The notes below the pieces were generated by a model. That model made no database searches, was not told the origin of the DNA, and saw only the letters and a list, made by a program, of their open reading frames with translations. Shown here piece by piece: positions 7,167 through 13,109 of a DNA stretch of 13,644 nt (its first letter is position 1; every line of letters starts with the position of its first letter). The position numbers and the translations under genes are program-made. Source of the stretch: Syntrophaceticus sp050949745 (GTDB taxonomy: Bacteria > Bacillota > DSM-12270 > Thermacetogeniales > Thermacetogeniaceae); NCBI GenBank assembly GCA_050949745.1, contig JBMNGF010000011.1, positions 1 to 13,644 on the forward strand. The letters are read 5' to 3'.

Positions 7167-7966
7167 TGTTTACTAGTTTCTATTCTCTCTCTGCCAAGCC
7201 TTTTGCCAAGGAGATCAAGTCTGAAAAGATGTTTCCGTCATCTTCTCATCAAGAGCTTTTAGCGCGTTTAAGTTATCTCAAAGACAATAAGGGTATCGGT
7301 ATGGTGGTTGGTGAAGCCGGAGCAGGTAAGACTTCTTCTCTGCGTGCATTTGCAGCCTCTCTCAATCCTGCTTTGTACCGTGCTGTTTATTTCCCTCTTT
7401 CTACGGTTACGGTTACTGATTTCTATCGGGGGCTTGCTTACAATCTAGGGCTGCTTCCTGCGTTTCGGAAGGTGGATCTGTTCAGGCAAATTCAGGAGGC
7501 TATTCAAGATCTGTATTCAGGGAAAAAGGTCACTCCACTGATTATGCTGGATGAACTGCAGCTAGCCAGCACTCAGTTCTTGAGTGACCTCCATCTGTTA
7601 TTTAATTTCTCCATGGATTCGGAAAACCCTTTTATCCTTGTTCTTTGTGGCTTGCCGGCACTTTCAATGAAGCTGTCTCTCACCCATAACCAGCCTTTAA
7701 ATCAAAGATTGATCATGCGCTACAAGATGGATGGCCTATCCAAGGAAGAGACGAAGGGTTATTTGGAACACCATATGCGACTGGCAGGTGCTAACTACCC
7801 GATTTTCTCTGATTCTGCAATTGAAGCGATATCTGTAGTCAGTCGTGGGTGGCCGCGTCTAATCAATAATCTTGCCACTACCAGCTTGATTTTCGGATGT
7901 CAAAAGGGGTTAAAGACCATCGATGAGGATGCTGTAAGGCAGGCTGCTGTTGAACTGGGTATGTAA
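7166..7966 (+). CDS. AAA+ ATPase of the transposon (ExeA/TniB/IstB-like)
   Basis: A 266-residue ATPase with the ExeA-type start (FYSLSAKPFAKEI), Walker A GEAGAGKT (49-56), Walker B LIMLDE (125-130) followed by Q132, a sensor-type region LVLCGLP and a C-terminal lid (GWPRLINNLATTSL, about 228-241). In paired systems (IstB, TniB, MuB) such ATPases bind target DNA, impose target immunity and activate the DDE transposase (family knowledge). Its ATG overlaps the transposase stop (ATGA) and GGGAGGGGG lies upstream at 7150-7158. A strong terminator follows 11 bases after its stop. By itself the sequence also resembles ExeA proteins of secretion loci, but its position inside the element settles the role. 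Confidence 0.9.
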   Translation: MFTSFYSLSAKPFAKEIKSEKMFPSSSHQELLARLSYLKDNKGIGMVVGEAGAGKTSSLRAFAASLNPALYRAVYFPLSTVTVTDFYRGLAYNLGLLPAFRKVDLFRQIQEAIQDLYSGKKVTPLIMLDELQLASTQFLSDLHLLFNFSMDSENPFILVLCGLPALSMKLSLTHNQPLNQRLIMRYKMDGLSKEETKGYLEHHMRLAGANYPIFSDSAIEAISVVSRGWPRLINNLATTSLIFGCQKGLKTIDEDAVRQAAVELGM

Positions 7967-7977
7967 TTTCTTGACGG

Positions 7978-8007
7978 GGCCGGTAGCCATCCCGGCCTTT
8001 TTCTTTT
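7978..8007 (+). terminator. Rho-independent terminator of the transposon operon
   Basis: GGCCGG (7978-7983) and CCGGCC (7992-7997) form a GC-rich stem with an eight-base loop, followed by TTTTTCTTTT. It lies 11 bases after the ATPase stop and inside the element. Confidence 0.9.
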
Positions 8008-8041
8008 ATCTATTTTGAACCATTTAATTTGAAAGACAGTT

Positions 8042-8126
8042 AATTTGCTAATGTGCAAATTGTTCGGAAATCGTTTCTGCAATTTTTGCAGATTGCAAGG
8101 TAAATTTGGGTTTTTTATTTTGCAAA
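8042..8126 (+). repeat. Right subterminal TTTGCA-type repeats of the transposon
   Basis: A perfect inverted pair AATTTGC / GCAAATT (8042-8061), a second pair CTGCAA / TTGCAG (8077-8091) with a further TTGCAAGG, and TTTGCAAAG (8119-8127) mirror the left-end repeats. Together with the terminal repeat they give each end several copies of the same core, probably the transposase binding array. Confidence 0.55.
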
Positions 8127-8136
8127 GGTCAGGGAG

Positions 8137-8156
8137 AAAGAATGTGCAAACTTACA
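8137..8156 (-). repeat. Right terminal inverted repeat of the transposon
   Basis: Reverse strand TGTAAGTTTGCACATTCTTT; it matches the left end at 15 of 20 positions and ends in ACA on the plus strand. Confidence 0.85.
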
Positions 8157-8162
8157 GTAAAC
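8157..8162. repeat. Target site duplication, right copy (GTAAAC)
   Basis: Exact copy of 5068-5073, flush with the right end of the transposon. The stop codon of the neighbouring minus-strand gene (8165-8167) begins two bases further on. Confidence 0.9.
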
Positions 8163-8164
8163 TA

Positions 8165-8338
8165 TTAATCGAGACTGAAAAAGCCTCTCTCATAATTATT
8201 CGGTCGTATTCCTTCACCTTCATCACCAAGTATGCTGCTATCCTTCTGCCTTGAAAGTATCCTTATTATTCGCCGCTTAACCATGCCTATTTCCTCAGAT
8301 ATTTCCTCAAGTTGTGTTGTTAATTCTTTGTTATCCAC
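8165..8338 (-). CDS. Small hypothetical protein (57 aa), charged coiled-coil-like N-terminus
   Basis: A GTG-started frame of 57 residues with a strong ribosome binding site (AGGGAGG at 8349-8355, ten bases upstream). It encodes an amphipathic helical N-terminal half (MDNKELTTQLEEISEEIGMV followed by KRRIIRILSRQK) and a hydrophilic tail ending GIRPNNYERGFFSLD. No family is recognised. The heptad-like spacing of Leu and Ile suggests a short coiled coil or helical hairpin and perhaps oligomerisation. There is no membrane segment. The transposon sits three bases past the stop codon, so the reading frame is intact, but its natural terminator (5027-5052) is now 3.1 kb away and its transcript would run into the element as antisense RNA. 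Confidence 0.7.
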   Translation of the reverse strand: MDNKELTTQLEEISEEIGMVKRRIIRILSRQKDSSILGDEGEGIRPNNYERGFFSLD

Positions 8339-8378
8339 AGTTTCTCACCCTCCCTCAGTTGTATACTAAAAAAACTAT

Positions 8379-8467
8379 GGGAGACGATTTATCTATATCT
8401 TCCTATATATTTTATAGGGGGGAAATTGGGTATTTATTTTATCTCAGCTAGTATATATTCGTCTCCC
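8379..8467. repeat. Spaced 9-bp inverted repeat around an AT-rich core
   Basis: GGGAGACGA (8379-8387) and its exact complement TCGTCTCCC (8459-8467) flank 71 bases of mainly A and T. The right arm overlaps a near-palindrome GTCTCCCTAGGGGAC (8461-8475). It lies upstream of the minus-strand gene at 8165-8338 and could be a leader structure, an operator pair or a small remnant element. I cannot decide between these. Confidence 0.35.
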
Positions 8468-8544
8468 TAGGGGACCTCCCTCATTATCACTGCTATCTTA
8501 CCATCTTCTGTTGAGGGTTGTCATCATACGGAAGAACCAAACTT

Positions 8545-8577
8545 GAGGGACGGAACTTGTCACAACATGACAAAGGG
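8545..8577. repeat. Degenerate copy of the GGGGACGG/TGTCAC palindromic repeat
   Basis: GAGGGACGGAACTTGTCACAACATGACAAAGGG resembles the start of the repeat units at 12205 and 13382 (GGGGGACGG, GTGTCACAACA) and contains its own hairpin TTGTCA-CAACA-TGACAA (8557-8573). The surrounding intergenic sequence (8476-8639) shows nothing else. Confidence 0.45.
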
Positions 8578-8639
8578 TGTAGTTAAACTGCTGTTGTGTT
8601 TTCCTTTTCAAGTAATTTTATCTGACAAAAAAGGCATTC

Positions 8640-8798
8640 CTAGATATTATATTTACCATAAATTTGACCCAAGGCTAACGCCTCAGGTCCTCTTAACATA
8701 TCGGAAAATATAAGATTTGTGAGCCTGATATACTGCTCCTTTTTATTCTTATAGCGATATAAATATAAATAAAGTGGACTGATCTTTATTACCCCTAA
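8640..8798 (-). pseudogene. Possible gene remnant without a start codon
   Basis: Directly downstream of the sirtuin gene a minus-strand frame of 52 residues runs to a TAG at 8640-8642. Its composition looks like a real protein (…YKNKKEQYIRLTNLIFSDML, then RGPEALALGQIYGKYNI), but no ATG, GTG or TTG precedes this part. The only Met is internal, 19 residues from the end. AAAAGGAG lies within the frame, just before TATATC. It may be the 3' end of a gene whose front was lost when the sirtuin gene arrived. A chance open frame is also possible. Confidence 0.3.
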
Positions 8799-9550
8799 TT
8801 ATACAGATAATTAAAAATTTTCTCCAAAGCATCTCCAGTATGATTTATGTCCAGTTTTATTGTTGCTGCATGATCCAATGCGGTATGCCCTTTATTTATT
8901 ATGACAAAATCTTTTCTGGAAACACAGTACTCACTAACAAAACCTGCCAACGGATAGACAGTTAAGGATGAACCGATAACTATCAGCAGTTGGCTGTTGA
9001 GAATGGTATCGGTTGCCTGTCGGTAATTTTGAATAGCTTCCCCAAAAAGAACTACATCAGGTTTTAGAATGCTGTTACATTTAGGGCACCTGGGCACAAT
9101 CTCCGTATAATTTCGAACATATTCTGCATCAACTTTTGTGTAACACCCGATCTTTGTACAAGAAAACTGTTCAGCATTTCCATGCACTGCAATCACTCGC
9201 TTGCTACCTGCTGCCTGATGAAGGTTATCTATATTTTGTGTAACAACAGCTTTAACATATCCTTTAAGCTCCATTTCAGCGAGTAAAAGGTGTGCGCGGC
9301 TAGGTTCAACCTTGGGCATCATAAAATAATTTCTGTAGAAATCATAAAAACCCCGTGGATTTGTCCGGAAAGTATCAATATTAAGCAGATTTAAAACATT
9401 ATCCTCACCAAGGACACGATAAATTCCCTTATCTCCCCTAAAATCCGGAATGCCCGCTTCAGTACTGATACCTGCCCCTGTAACAACTACCGTGTTTTTT
9501 GATTTATTAAGCATATTTGCAATTTTTTGTATTAGCTTCTCATCATCCAT
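8795..9550 (-). CDS. cobB: NAD+-dependent protein deacylase (sirtuin, SIR2 family)
   Basis: A 251-residue sirtuin, the usual size for bacterial CobB-type enzymes. It removes acetyl or other acyl groups from lysines using NAD+, giving nicotinamide and O-acyl-ADP-ribose in the cytoplasm. The Rossmann motif GAGIS (25-29), DFRG (36-39), TQNID (104-108), catalytic His123 (HG), four zinc cysteines (C131, C136, C155, C158), VVLFGE (166-171) and GSSLTVYP (193-200) are all present. It therefore looks catalytically complete. The ATG has AGGGGGT eight bases upstream and lies 17 bases after the macrodomain gene, so the two form an operon. It lacks the lipoylation partner genes of class M sirtuin operons. 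A CobB-like deacylase is thus more likely than a SirTM ADP-ribosyltransferase. Confidence 0.94.
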   Translation of the reverse strand: MDDEKLIQKIANMLNKSKNTVVVTGAGISTEAGIPDFRGDKGIYRVLGEDNVLNLLNIDTFRTNPRGFYDFYRNYFMMPKVEPSRAHLLLAEMELKGYVKAVVTQNIDNLHQAAGSKRVIAVHGNAEQFSCTKIGCYTKVDAEYVRNYTEIVPRCPKCNSILKPDVVLFGEAIQNYRQATDTILNSQLLIVIGSSLTVYPLAGFVSEYCVSRKDFVIINKGHTALDHAATIKLDINHTGDALEKIFNYLYN

Positions 9551-9567
9551 AACTTCAGACCCCCTGT

Positions 9568-10098
9568 TTAATCAGGAAGCTGTTTCTGCAGTTCTTTTTG
9601 AAAAACGTTTAAATTTTCCTCACCGAACAAACAGATAACAACTCGCCTTAATCCAGTAGTTCCATGTAAATATTCAATTATATTTCCCAGCATGATTACA
9701 GCACAGCGGTCGATGGGAAAGCCAAAAATGCCAGCACTGATTGCCGGAAATGTTATACTCTCCAGCCCCTCGCTGTCAGCCAGTTTGAGGCTATTTAAGG
9801 TGGCATTCTTCAATTTATCATCTTCCTTCCCCTCACCCATCCGGGGACCCACCGTATGGATCACATGCTTTGCTTTAAGACTGCCAGCACCGGTGATCAC
9901 CGCTTGTCCAACAGGGCAGTATCCAATTTTATCTGATTCATCCTGAATGATCCGACCGCCTTTCCTGACAATAGCACCTGCCACCCCACCCCCATGTTTC
10001 AAATAGGAATTAGCAGCATTGACGATAGCATCTGTATCCATTTCGGTGATATCGCCTTCGGTGAGCTCCAGTACAGAATTATTCACCTTTCTCAACAT
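9568..10098 (-). CDS. Macrodomain protein, probable O-acetyl-ADP-ribose deacetylase
   Basis: A 176-residue stand-alone macrodomain of the MacroD/YmdB type. Motifs are GDIT (16-19), NAAN (27-30), the ligand loop HGGGVAGAI (35-43), HTVGP (81-85) and AISAGIFGFP (119-128). Such proteins hydrolyse O-acetyl-ADP-ribose and often ADP-ribosyl-glutamate or -aspartate (family knowledge). It is immediately upstream of the sirtuin gene on the same strand, and O-acetyl-ADP-ribose is the product of sirtuins, so the pair makes biochemical sense. The ATG is supported by AAGGGAGT (10108-10115), nine bases upstream. DNA-directed activity like that of DarG is possible but not indicated. Confidence 0.92.
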   Translation of the reverse strand: MLRKVNNSVLELTEGDITEMDTDAIVNAANSYLKHGGGVAGAIVRKGGRIIQDESDKIGYCPVGQAVITGAGSLKAKHVIHTVGPRMGEGKEDDKLKNATLNSLKLADSEGLESITFPAISAGIFGFPIDRCAVIMLGNIIEYLHGTTGLRRVVICLFGEENLNVFQKELQKQLPD

Positions 10099-10170
10099 TT
10101 TATCGACACTCCCTTCCCTCTCATGAGGGTATTTCTCTGTTCAGGACAGTTTCAAAGGAACAGTCTCCGG

Positions 10171-10190
10171 GTTCAACTGAACAATTGTTG
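10171..10190. promoter_or_regulatory. Overlapping palindromes upstream of the macrodomain-sirtuin pair
   Basis: GTTCA-AC-TGAAC (10171-10182) overlaps the perfect 10-bp palindrome AACAATTGTT (10180-10189). GAACAATTGTTG is also close to the GAAC-N4-GTTC core of Gram-positive LexA boxes, with one mismatch. It could be an operator in the 107-base gap after the SRAP gene. No convincing -35/-10 pair was found beside it. Confidence 0.3.
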
Positions 10191-10205
10191 ACGGTAGGTG
10201 TAGTA

Positions 10206-10826
10206 TTAGGACTTTTTAACGTGCAAGGGGTATGGTTCCGCAGCCATCTGACCACTATAGGGGACCAGTAATTCTTTCAGATCATTAAGTTTTGTTCCCT
10301 CCAGCCAGGCAATCATACTCTCCTCATCCCCGAGGATTACAGGCATGCGGTTGTGTATCTCCTCCATAAAAGCATTGGGTTTAGTAGTAATCATACTGCA
10401 GGAAAGAACTGCTTCATCATCCCGTGGCTGCCATAATTCCCAAATCCCTGCTAATACAAAGAGCGGCTTATCCGGCAAATAAATGCGAAAAGGAGGCTCC
10501 CCTTTTTGTCTCCATTCATAGAAACTATCAGCAGGGATCAAACAACGTCTTCTGAAAAAAGCATTGCGAAAAGAAGGCTTCTGATCGATGGTCTCTGTCC
10601 TGGCATTGAACATTTTATAACCAAAAGCTGGTGCTTTGGCCCATGAAGGTATCAATCCCCAGCGCATCAAAGATAAGCGCCTTTGATCATAGGGACCGGT
10701 AATTACAGAAATCCTTTGGGATGGTGCGATATTATAGTTAGATTGGTAGTTGCTGTGTCCGTGTCTAATATGAAAATATGTAACAAGATCATTTCCCTCA
10801 ACTGTAAGACTAAAACGGCCGCACAT
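10206..10826 (-). CDS. SRAP-domain protein (HMCES/YedK family, abasic-site DNA-protein crosslinker)
   Basis: A 206-residue SOS-response-associated peptidase (SRAP) protein. Family members bind abasic sites in single-stranded DNA and form a thiazolidine crosslink through Cys2 after removal of Met1, shielding the lesion. All key residues are visible: MCGRF with Cys2, Asn32 in NIAPSQ, NARTETI (74-80), PADSFYEW with Glu104 (98-105) and His158 in HNRMPV. The start is fixed by the requirement for Cys2 and by AGGGGG (10834-10839), seven bases upstream. It lies 107 bases before the macrodomain gene on the same strand with no terminator between them. A broken second copy lies at 4692-4862. Confidence 0.95.
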   Translation of the reverse strand: MCGRFSLTVEGNDLVTYFHIRHGHSNYQSNYNIAPSQRISVITGPYDQRRLSLMRWGLIPSWAKAPAFGYKMFNARTETIDQKPSFRNAFFRRRCLIPADSFYEWRQKGEPPFRIYLPDKPLFVLAGIWELWQPRDDEAVLSCSMITTKPNAFMEEIHNRMPVILGDEESMIAWLEGTKLNDLKELLVPYSGQMAAEPYPLHVKKS

Positions 10827-10948
10827 AATTAGACCCCCTACCCCTCACCTCCAAATAATTTAACTTTAACCATCATGTCCAAGATCTATTATTATCAATT
10901 CTATCCTTTGTATAAGTATTCCTACTACCGACATAAAAAGAGCTTCTT

Positions 10949-11305
10949 CTAATAAAAGGATACACCTTTTTCTGTCAGCCTATCAACCCAGATCATTTTC
11001 AATAACTCTAATTCTTCAGTATAATCGGTTTTGGATTCATCATCATCGTACTCTAATTTTTCAAGTATATTAATTTCAAATCCGTCACATCCAAGTTTCA
11101 GCCAATCCTCTTGCAATCCTTTGTTTGGGTGTATACCACCATTCAGCTTAAAAAGAGTGCTATTGATCATGCCTTTCAGGTTTTGTGTGGGTTGTAAAAA
11201 GTACTTAGACTCATTTTTATTGATTACTGTAAATATACCCATATCAGGTTTCATCAGCCTATATTGTTCCTGAAGTTCCTTCTTTCTTTCCTTTGATATC
11301 TGGAT
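10949..11305 (-). CDS. GIY-YIG-like protein, degenerate, with a probable non-ATG start
   Basis: A small protein of the GIY-YIG fold (about 118 residues if started at 11305). The visible pattern is MGIFTVINKNESKYFLQPTQ, with GIF in place of GIY and YFL in place of YIG, then NLKGMINSTLFKL and a Glu/Asp-rich helix (TDYTEELELLKMIW). The Arg expected after the YIG strand in active nucleases is not seen, so catalysis is doubtful. The frame has an ATG at 11254 without a good ribosome binding site. A perfect AGGAGG (11312-11317) lies 51 bases further up and overlaps the stop (TAG) of the upstream gene. The frame is open from there (IQISKERKKELQEQYRL before the ATG), and I recall relatives beginning with similar residues. 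An ATC (11305) or ATA start, coupled to the upstream gene, is therefore likely. The conservative start is 11254 (101 residues). Confidence 0.65.
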   Translation of the reverse strand: MQISKERKKELQEQYRLMKPDMGIFTVINKNESKYFLQPTQNLKGMINSTLFKLNGGIHPNKGLQEDWLKLGCDGFEINILEKLEYDDDESKTDYTEELELLKMIWVDRLTEKGVSFY

Positions 11306-11317
11306 CTTTTCGTCCTC

Positions 11318-12079
11318 CTATTTATCGACCTTTGCTTTCAACTGCTGGTATAGTATTCTGGTTTCTTCAGGTTTAGCAAAATTGATCATCACTATTTTTT
11401 GTTCCTTGCGCTGAATTATAATTACAGGGCCCGATCTAGAGCGCATAAACAGTAGGGCATCTCCCATTTCTTTAGTCTTAAAATGGCCTTTCTGTATAGA
11501 ACCCAAACCTAATCCGTTGGTTCTCATTTCTATCTGGGGAATTGTTTCACTTAACTCCAGGTTTTCTATATCAGAGTAGTCAATCACAGTTCCATAAGCA
11601 CCGCTGATTCTTAACTCATTTTGCTCCAGTGAAAATTCTGTTGGCTGAGATGTCCAAAATACAATGCCAAATACACCGATAAATACAACTGTACTAATAA
11701 CAAGTGCGATTATGATGGTCTTGCTGTTTGATACTTTTCTCTTTACCTTGCCTGACGAATAAAATGATGATGGTGGGGTAAAACGCCTAGCTGCAATCAC
11801 AGTATAAAAAACAAGAATGAGGAGAAGCCCTTCTCCGACTTCTGTCCCCCATATAAATCCTGATCGATCAAGAATTAGCCCAATAAGGGGTGCTGCGGCA
11901 ATAATCATTAACTGCTGCCCCATATAGTCTCCAATACCCTTTTCGGCCATATACTCCTGTTCCTCTTTTGATGATGTATTATAGCCAGCGATCAAAAAGT
12001 AAGCTTTAAAATATTTGACTGCTATTCCCATGAGAAAAATAAAGCCACTAATAGCAAGATAGATAATTACATCCAACAT
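11318..12079 (-). CDS. DUF3784-type membrane protein with C-terminal PH-like domain
   Basis: A 253-residue membrane protein. The N-terminal part resembles DUF3784: a membrane helix (about 4-24), the signature KAYFLIAGYNTSSKEEQ (25-41), and two further helices (about 56-75 and 82-98). A fourth helix (about 121-142) precedes a beta-rich domain of about 110 residues (FSLEQNELRISGAYGTVIDY … IIIQRKEQKIVMINF … QQLK), which looks like a bacterial PH domain. The ATG at 12079 is supported by GGGAGGTGG (12089-12097). The frame is open to 12250, but the upstream codons only translate the GC-rich repeat (Thr/Pro/Cys/His-rich) and should not be included. Function unknown; probably an envelope or sensing protein. 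Its stop TAG overlaps the ribosome binding site of the GIY-YIG gene. Confidence 0.82.
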   Translation of the reverse strand: MLDVIIYLAISGFIFLMGIAVKYFKAYFLIAGYNTSSKEEQEYMAEKGIGDYMGQQLMIIAAAPLIGLILDRSGFIWGTEVGEGLLLILVFYTVIAARRFTPPSSFYSSGKVKRKVSNSKTIIIALVISTVVFIGVFGIVFWTSQPTEFSLEQNELRISGAYGTVIDYSDIENLELSETIPQIEMRTNGLGLGSIQKGHFKTKEMGDALLFMRSRSGPVIIIQRKEQKIVMINFAKPEETRILYQQLKAKVDK

Positions 12080-12118
12080 AAAATATAACCACCTCCCTCT
12101 ATAAAATAAGTTTTCTTC

Positions 12119-12317
12119 TGTGACAGGGGGACGTGTGACAGGGGTGTGACAGGGGGACGGGGGTCGTGTCACAACGTGTGACAGGGGGACGCGGGTGTGA
12201 CAGCGTGACAGGGGGACGGGGGTCGTGTCACAACAGTGAGTCAAAGTCACCGTCCCCTTTTGACTCGTCCCCTTGACTCACGTCCTAGCTTGGTCGCTCC
12301 CGTCCCCTTGACTCAAA
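12119..12317. repeat. GC-rich palindromic repeat cluster (REP-like)
   Basis: About 200 bases between the MerR and DUF3784 genes consist of repeated TGTGACAGGGGGACG modules on the left (12121, 12135, 12146, 12177, 12205) and CGTCCCCTTTGACTC-type modules on the right (12251-12266, 12268-12280, 12302-12315). The complete unit (12205-12266) can pair in three ways: GTGACA with TGTCAC, GGGGACGG (12212-12219) with CCGTCCCC (12250-12257), and GAGTCAAA (12238-12245) with TTTGACTC (12259-12266). An almost identical unit lies at 13382-13442. Such elements resemble REP palindromes spread by Y1 (RAYT) transposases, but no such transposase is in the window. Confidence 0.8.
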
Positions 12318-12322
12318 ATACC

Positions 12323-13087
12323 TTATTCGTTTTTACCAGTATAGATTAGAATAGCATCTCTTAAAAATTCGGCTGCACCAGACTGATGCTGATCATAATA
12401 ACTGGCAAATCTTTCATCATCCACATACATCTGAGCAAGTCTTGCATGAGCATCTTTAGTATAGTTATCCCAGGTAAACTCCAGCCATTGACGATGCAGA
12501 TCAGCAGTCTTTTGCGCAAGTTCGCCTGCCGGATCACCGGTGGCCATTGCATTTATAAGTGTTTCTATTACAACAGAATTTTGCCTTTCCCATTCAGCAT
12601 ATTGTTCCTTTGTCATACCTTTGATCATGTCATTTGCCTGATTTACTTTTTCATCACCATATTTTGTTCTAATTTCTTGACCAAAATCCTTCTCATTTTC
12701 ATCAATCATTTTTTGTTTCAATCCTTCGAATTTTTCTTTATCATCCATATTAATTCCCCTTTCGATTGAACTGATGGTCTTATTCACATTGGCAATTATC
12801 AAGTCCAATTGTTTTCTCTTTTCCATAAGCTTTTCCCGGTGTTCTTTCAATGATGTTAATCTATCAAAAGAGGGTGAATTGATAATTTCCCCAATATTAT
12901 CTAGACTCACGCCAAGTTCTTTATAAAAAAGGATTTGCTGTAGCCTGTCTACCTCAGCTTGCCCGTACATTCGGTATCCAGATGAATTAATTCTCGCCGG
13001 TTTAAGAATTCCAATCTCATCGTAATAACGAAGTGTTCTGGTGCTTACGCCTGCAATATGTGCTAATTTTTTCACTGTGTATTCCAT
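12323..13087 (-). CDS. MerR-family transcriptional regulator with TipAS ligand domain (Mta-like)
   Basis: A 254-residue regulator. The winged helix-turn-helix of MerR proteins is at about 3-70 (YTVKKLAHIAGVSTRTLRYY, DEIGILKPARINSSGYRMYG), followed by a long dimerisation helix (about 75-112) and a TipAS-type effector domain (about 118-250: KFEGLKQKMIDENEKDFG … WLEFTWDNYTKDAHARLAQM … FLRDAILIYTGKNE). TipA and Mta relatives bind small drugs and activate multidrug-efflux genes by untwisting promoters with over-long spacers (family knowledge). The ATG has AGGTGAGG five bases upstream. Its own promoter (13110-13140) has the 19-bp spacer with a dyad expected for autoregulation. No efflux gene is adjacent. 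Only a short membrane-protein remnant lies upstream. Confidence 0.92.
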   Translation of the reverse strand: MEYTVKKLAHIAGVSTRTLRYYDEIGILKPARINSSGYRMYGQAEVDRLQQILFYKELGVSLDNIGEIINSPSFDRLTSLKEHREKLMEKRKQLDLIIANVNKTISSIERGINMDDKEKFEGLKQKMIDENEKDFGQEIRTKYGDEKVNQANDMIKGMTKEQYAEWERQNSVVIETLINAMATGDPAGELAQKTADLHRQWLEFTWDNYTKDAHARLAQMYVDDERFASYYDQHQSGAAEFLRDAILIYTGKNE

Positions 13088-13109
13088 GGGTTCCTCACCT
13101 CACAGCAAT

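Larger units (their letters stand above)
5074..8156 (+). mobile_element. Complete three-gene DDE/AAA+ transposon (DUF6431 - transposase - ATPase)
   Basis: A 3083-bp element bounded by imperfect terminal inverted repeats (15 of 20 positions match: TGTTCTTTTGCACACACTTT on the left; TGTAAGTTTGCACATTCTTT on the right, reverse strand) and by the perfect 6-bp duplication GTAAAC. It carries three plus-strand genes and a terminator. A DDE transposase of the rve type paired with an AAA+ ATPase, with TG...CA ends, resembles the IS21 (IstA/IstB), Tn552/Tn5053 (TniA/TniB) and Mu (A/B) groups, in which the ATPase selects and activates target DNA (family knowledge). The leading zinc-ribbon DUF6431 gene is not part of those classic sets. 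No passenger genes are present. Intact frames, ends and target copies suggest a recent and possibly active insertion. Confidence 0.93.

Noticed and set aside
8795..10098. Class M sirtuin (SirTM) lipoate-linked ADP-ribosylation operon
   Set aside because: No GcvH-like or lipoate ligase genes are adjacent, and the sirtuin has ordinary CobB-type catalytic and zinc motifs.
12080..12250. N-terminal extension of the DUF3784 protein rich in Thr, Pro, Cys and His
   Set aside because: It is a translation of the GC-rich repeat. The ribosome binding site and the membrane helix start at 12079.
12119..12317. Repeat cluster as a CRISPR array
   Set aside because: Units are palindromic modules of uneven length without unique spacers of constant size, and no cas genes are near.
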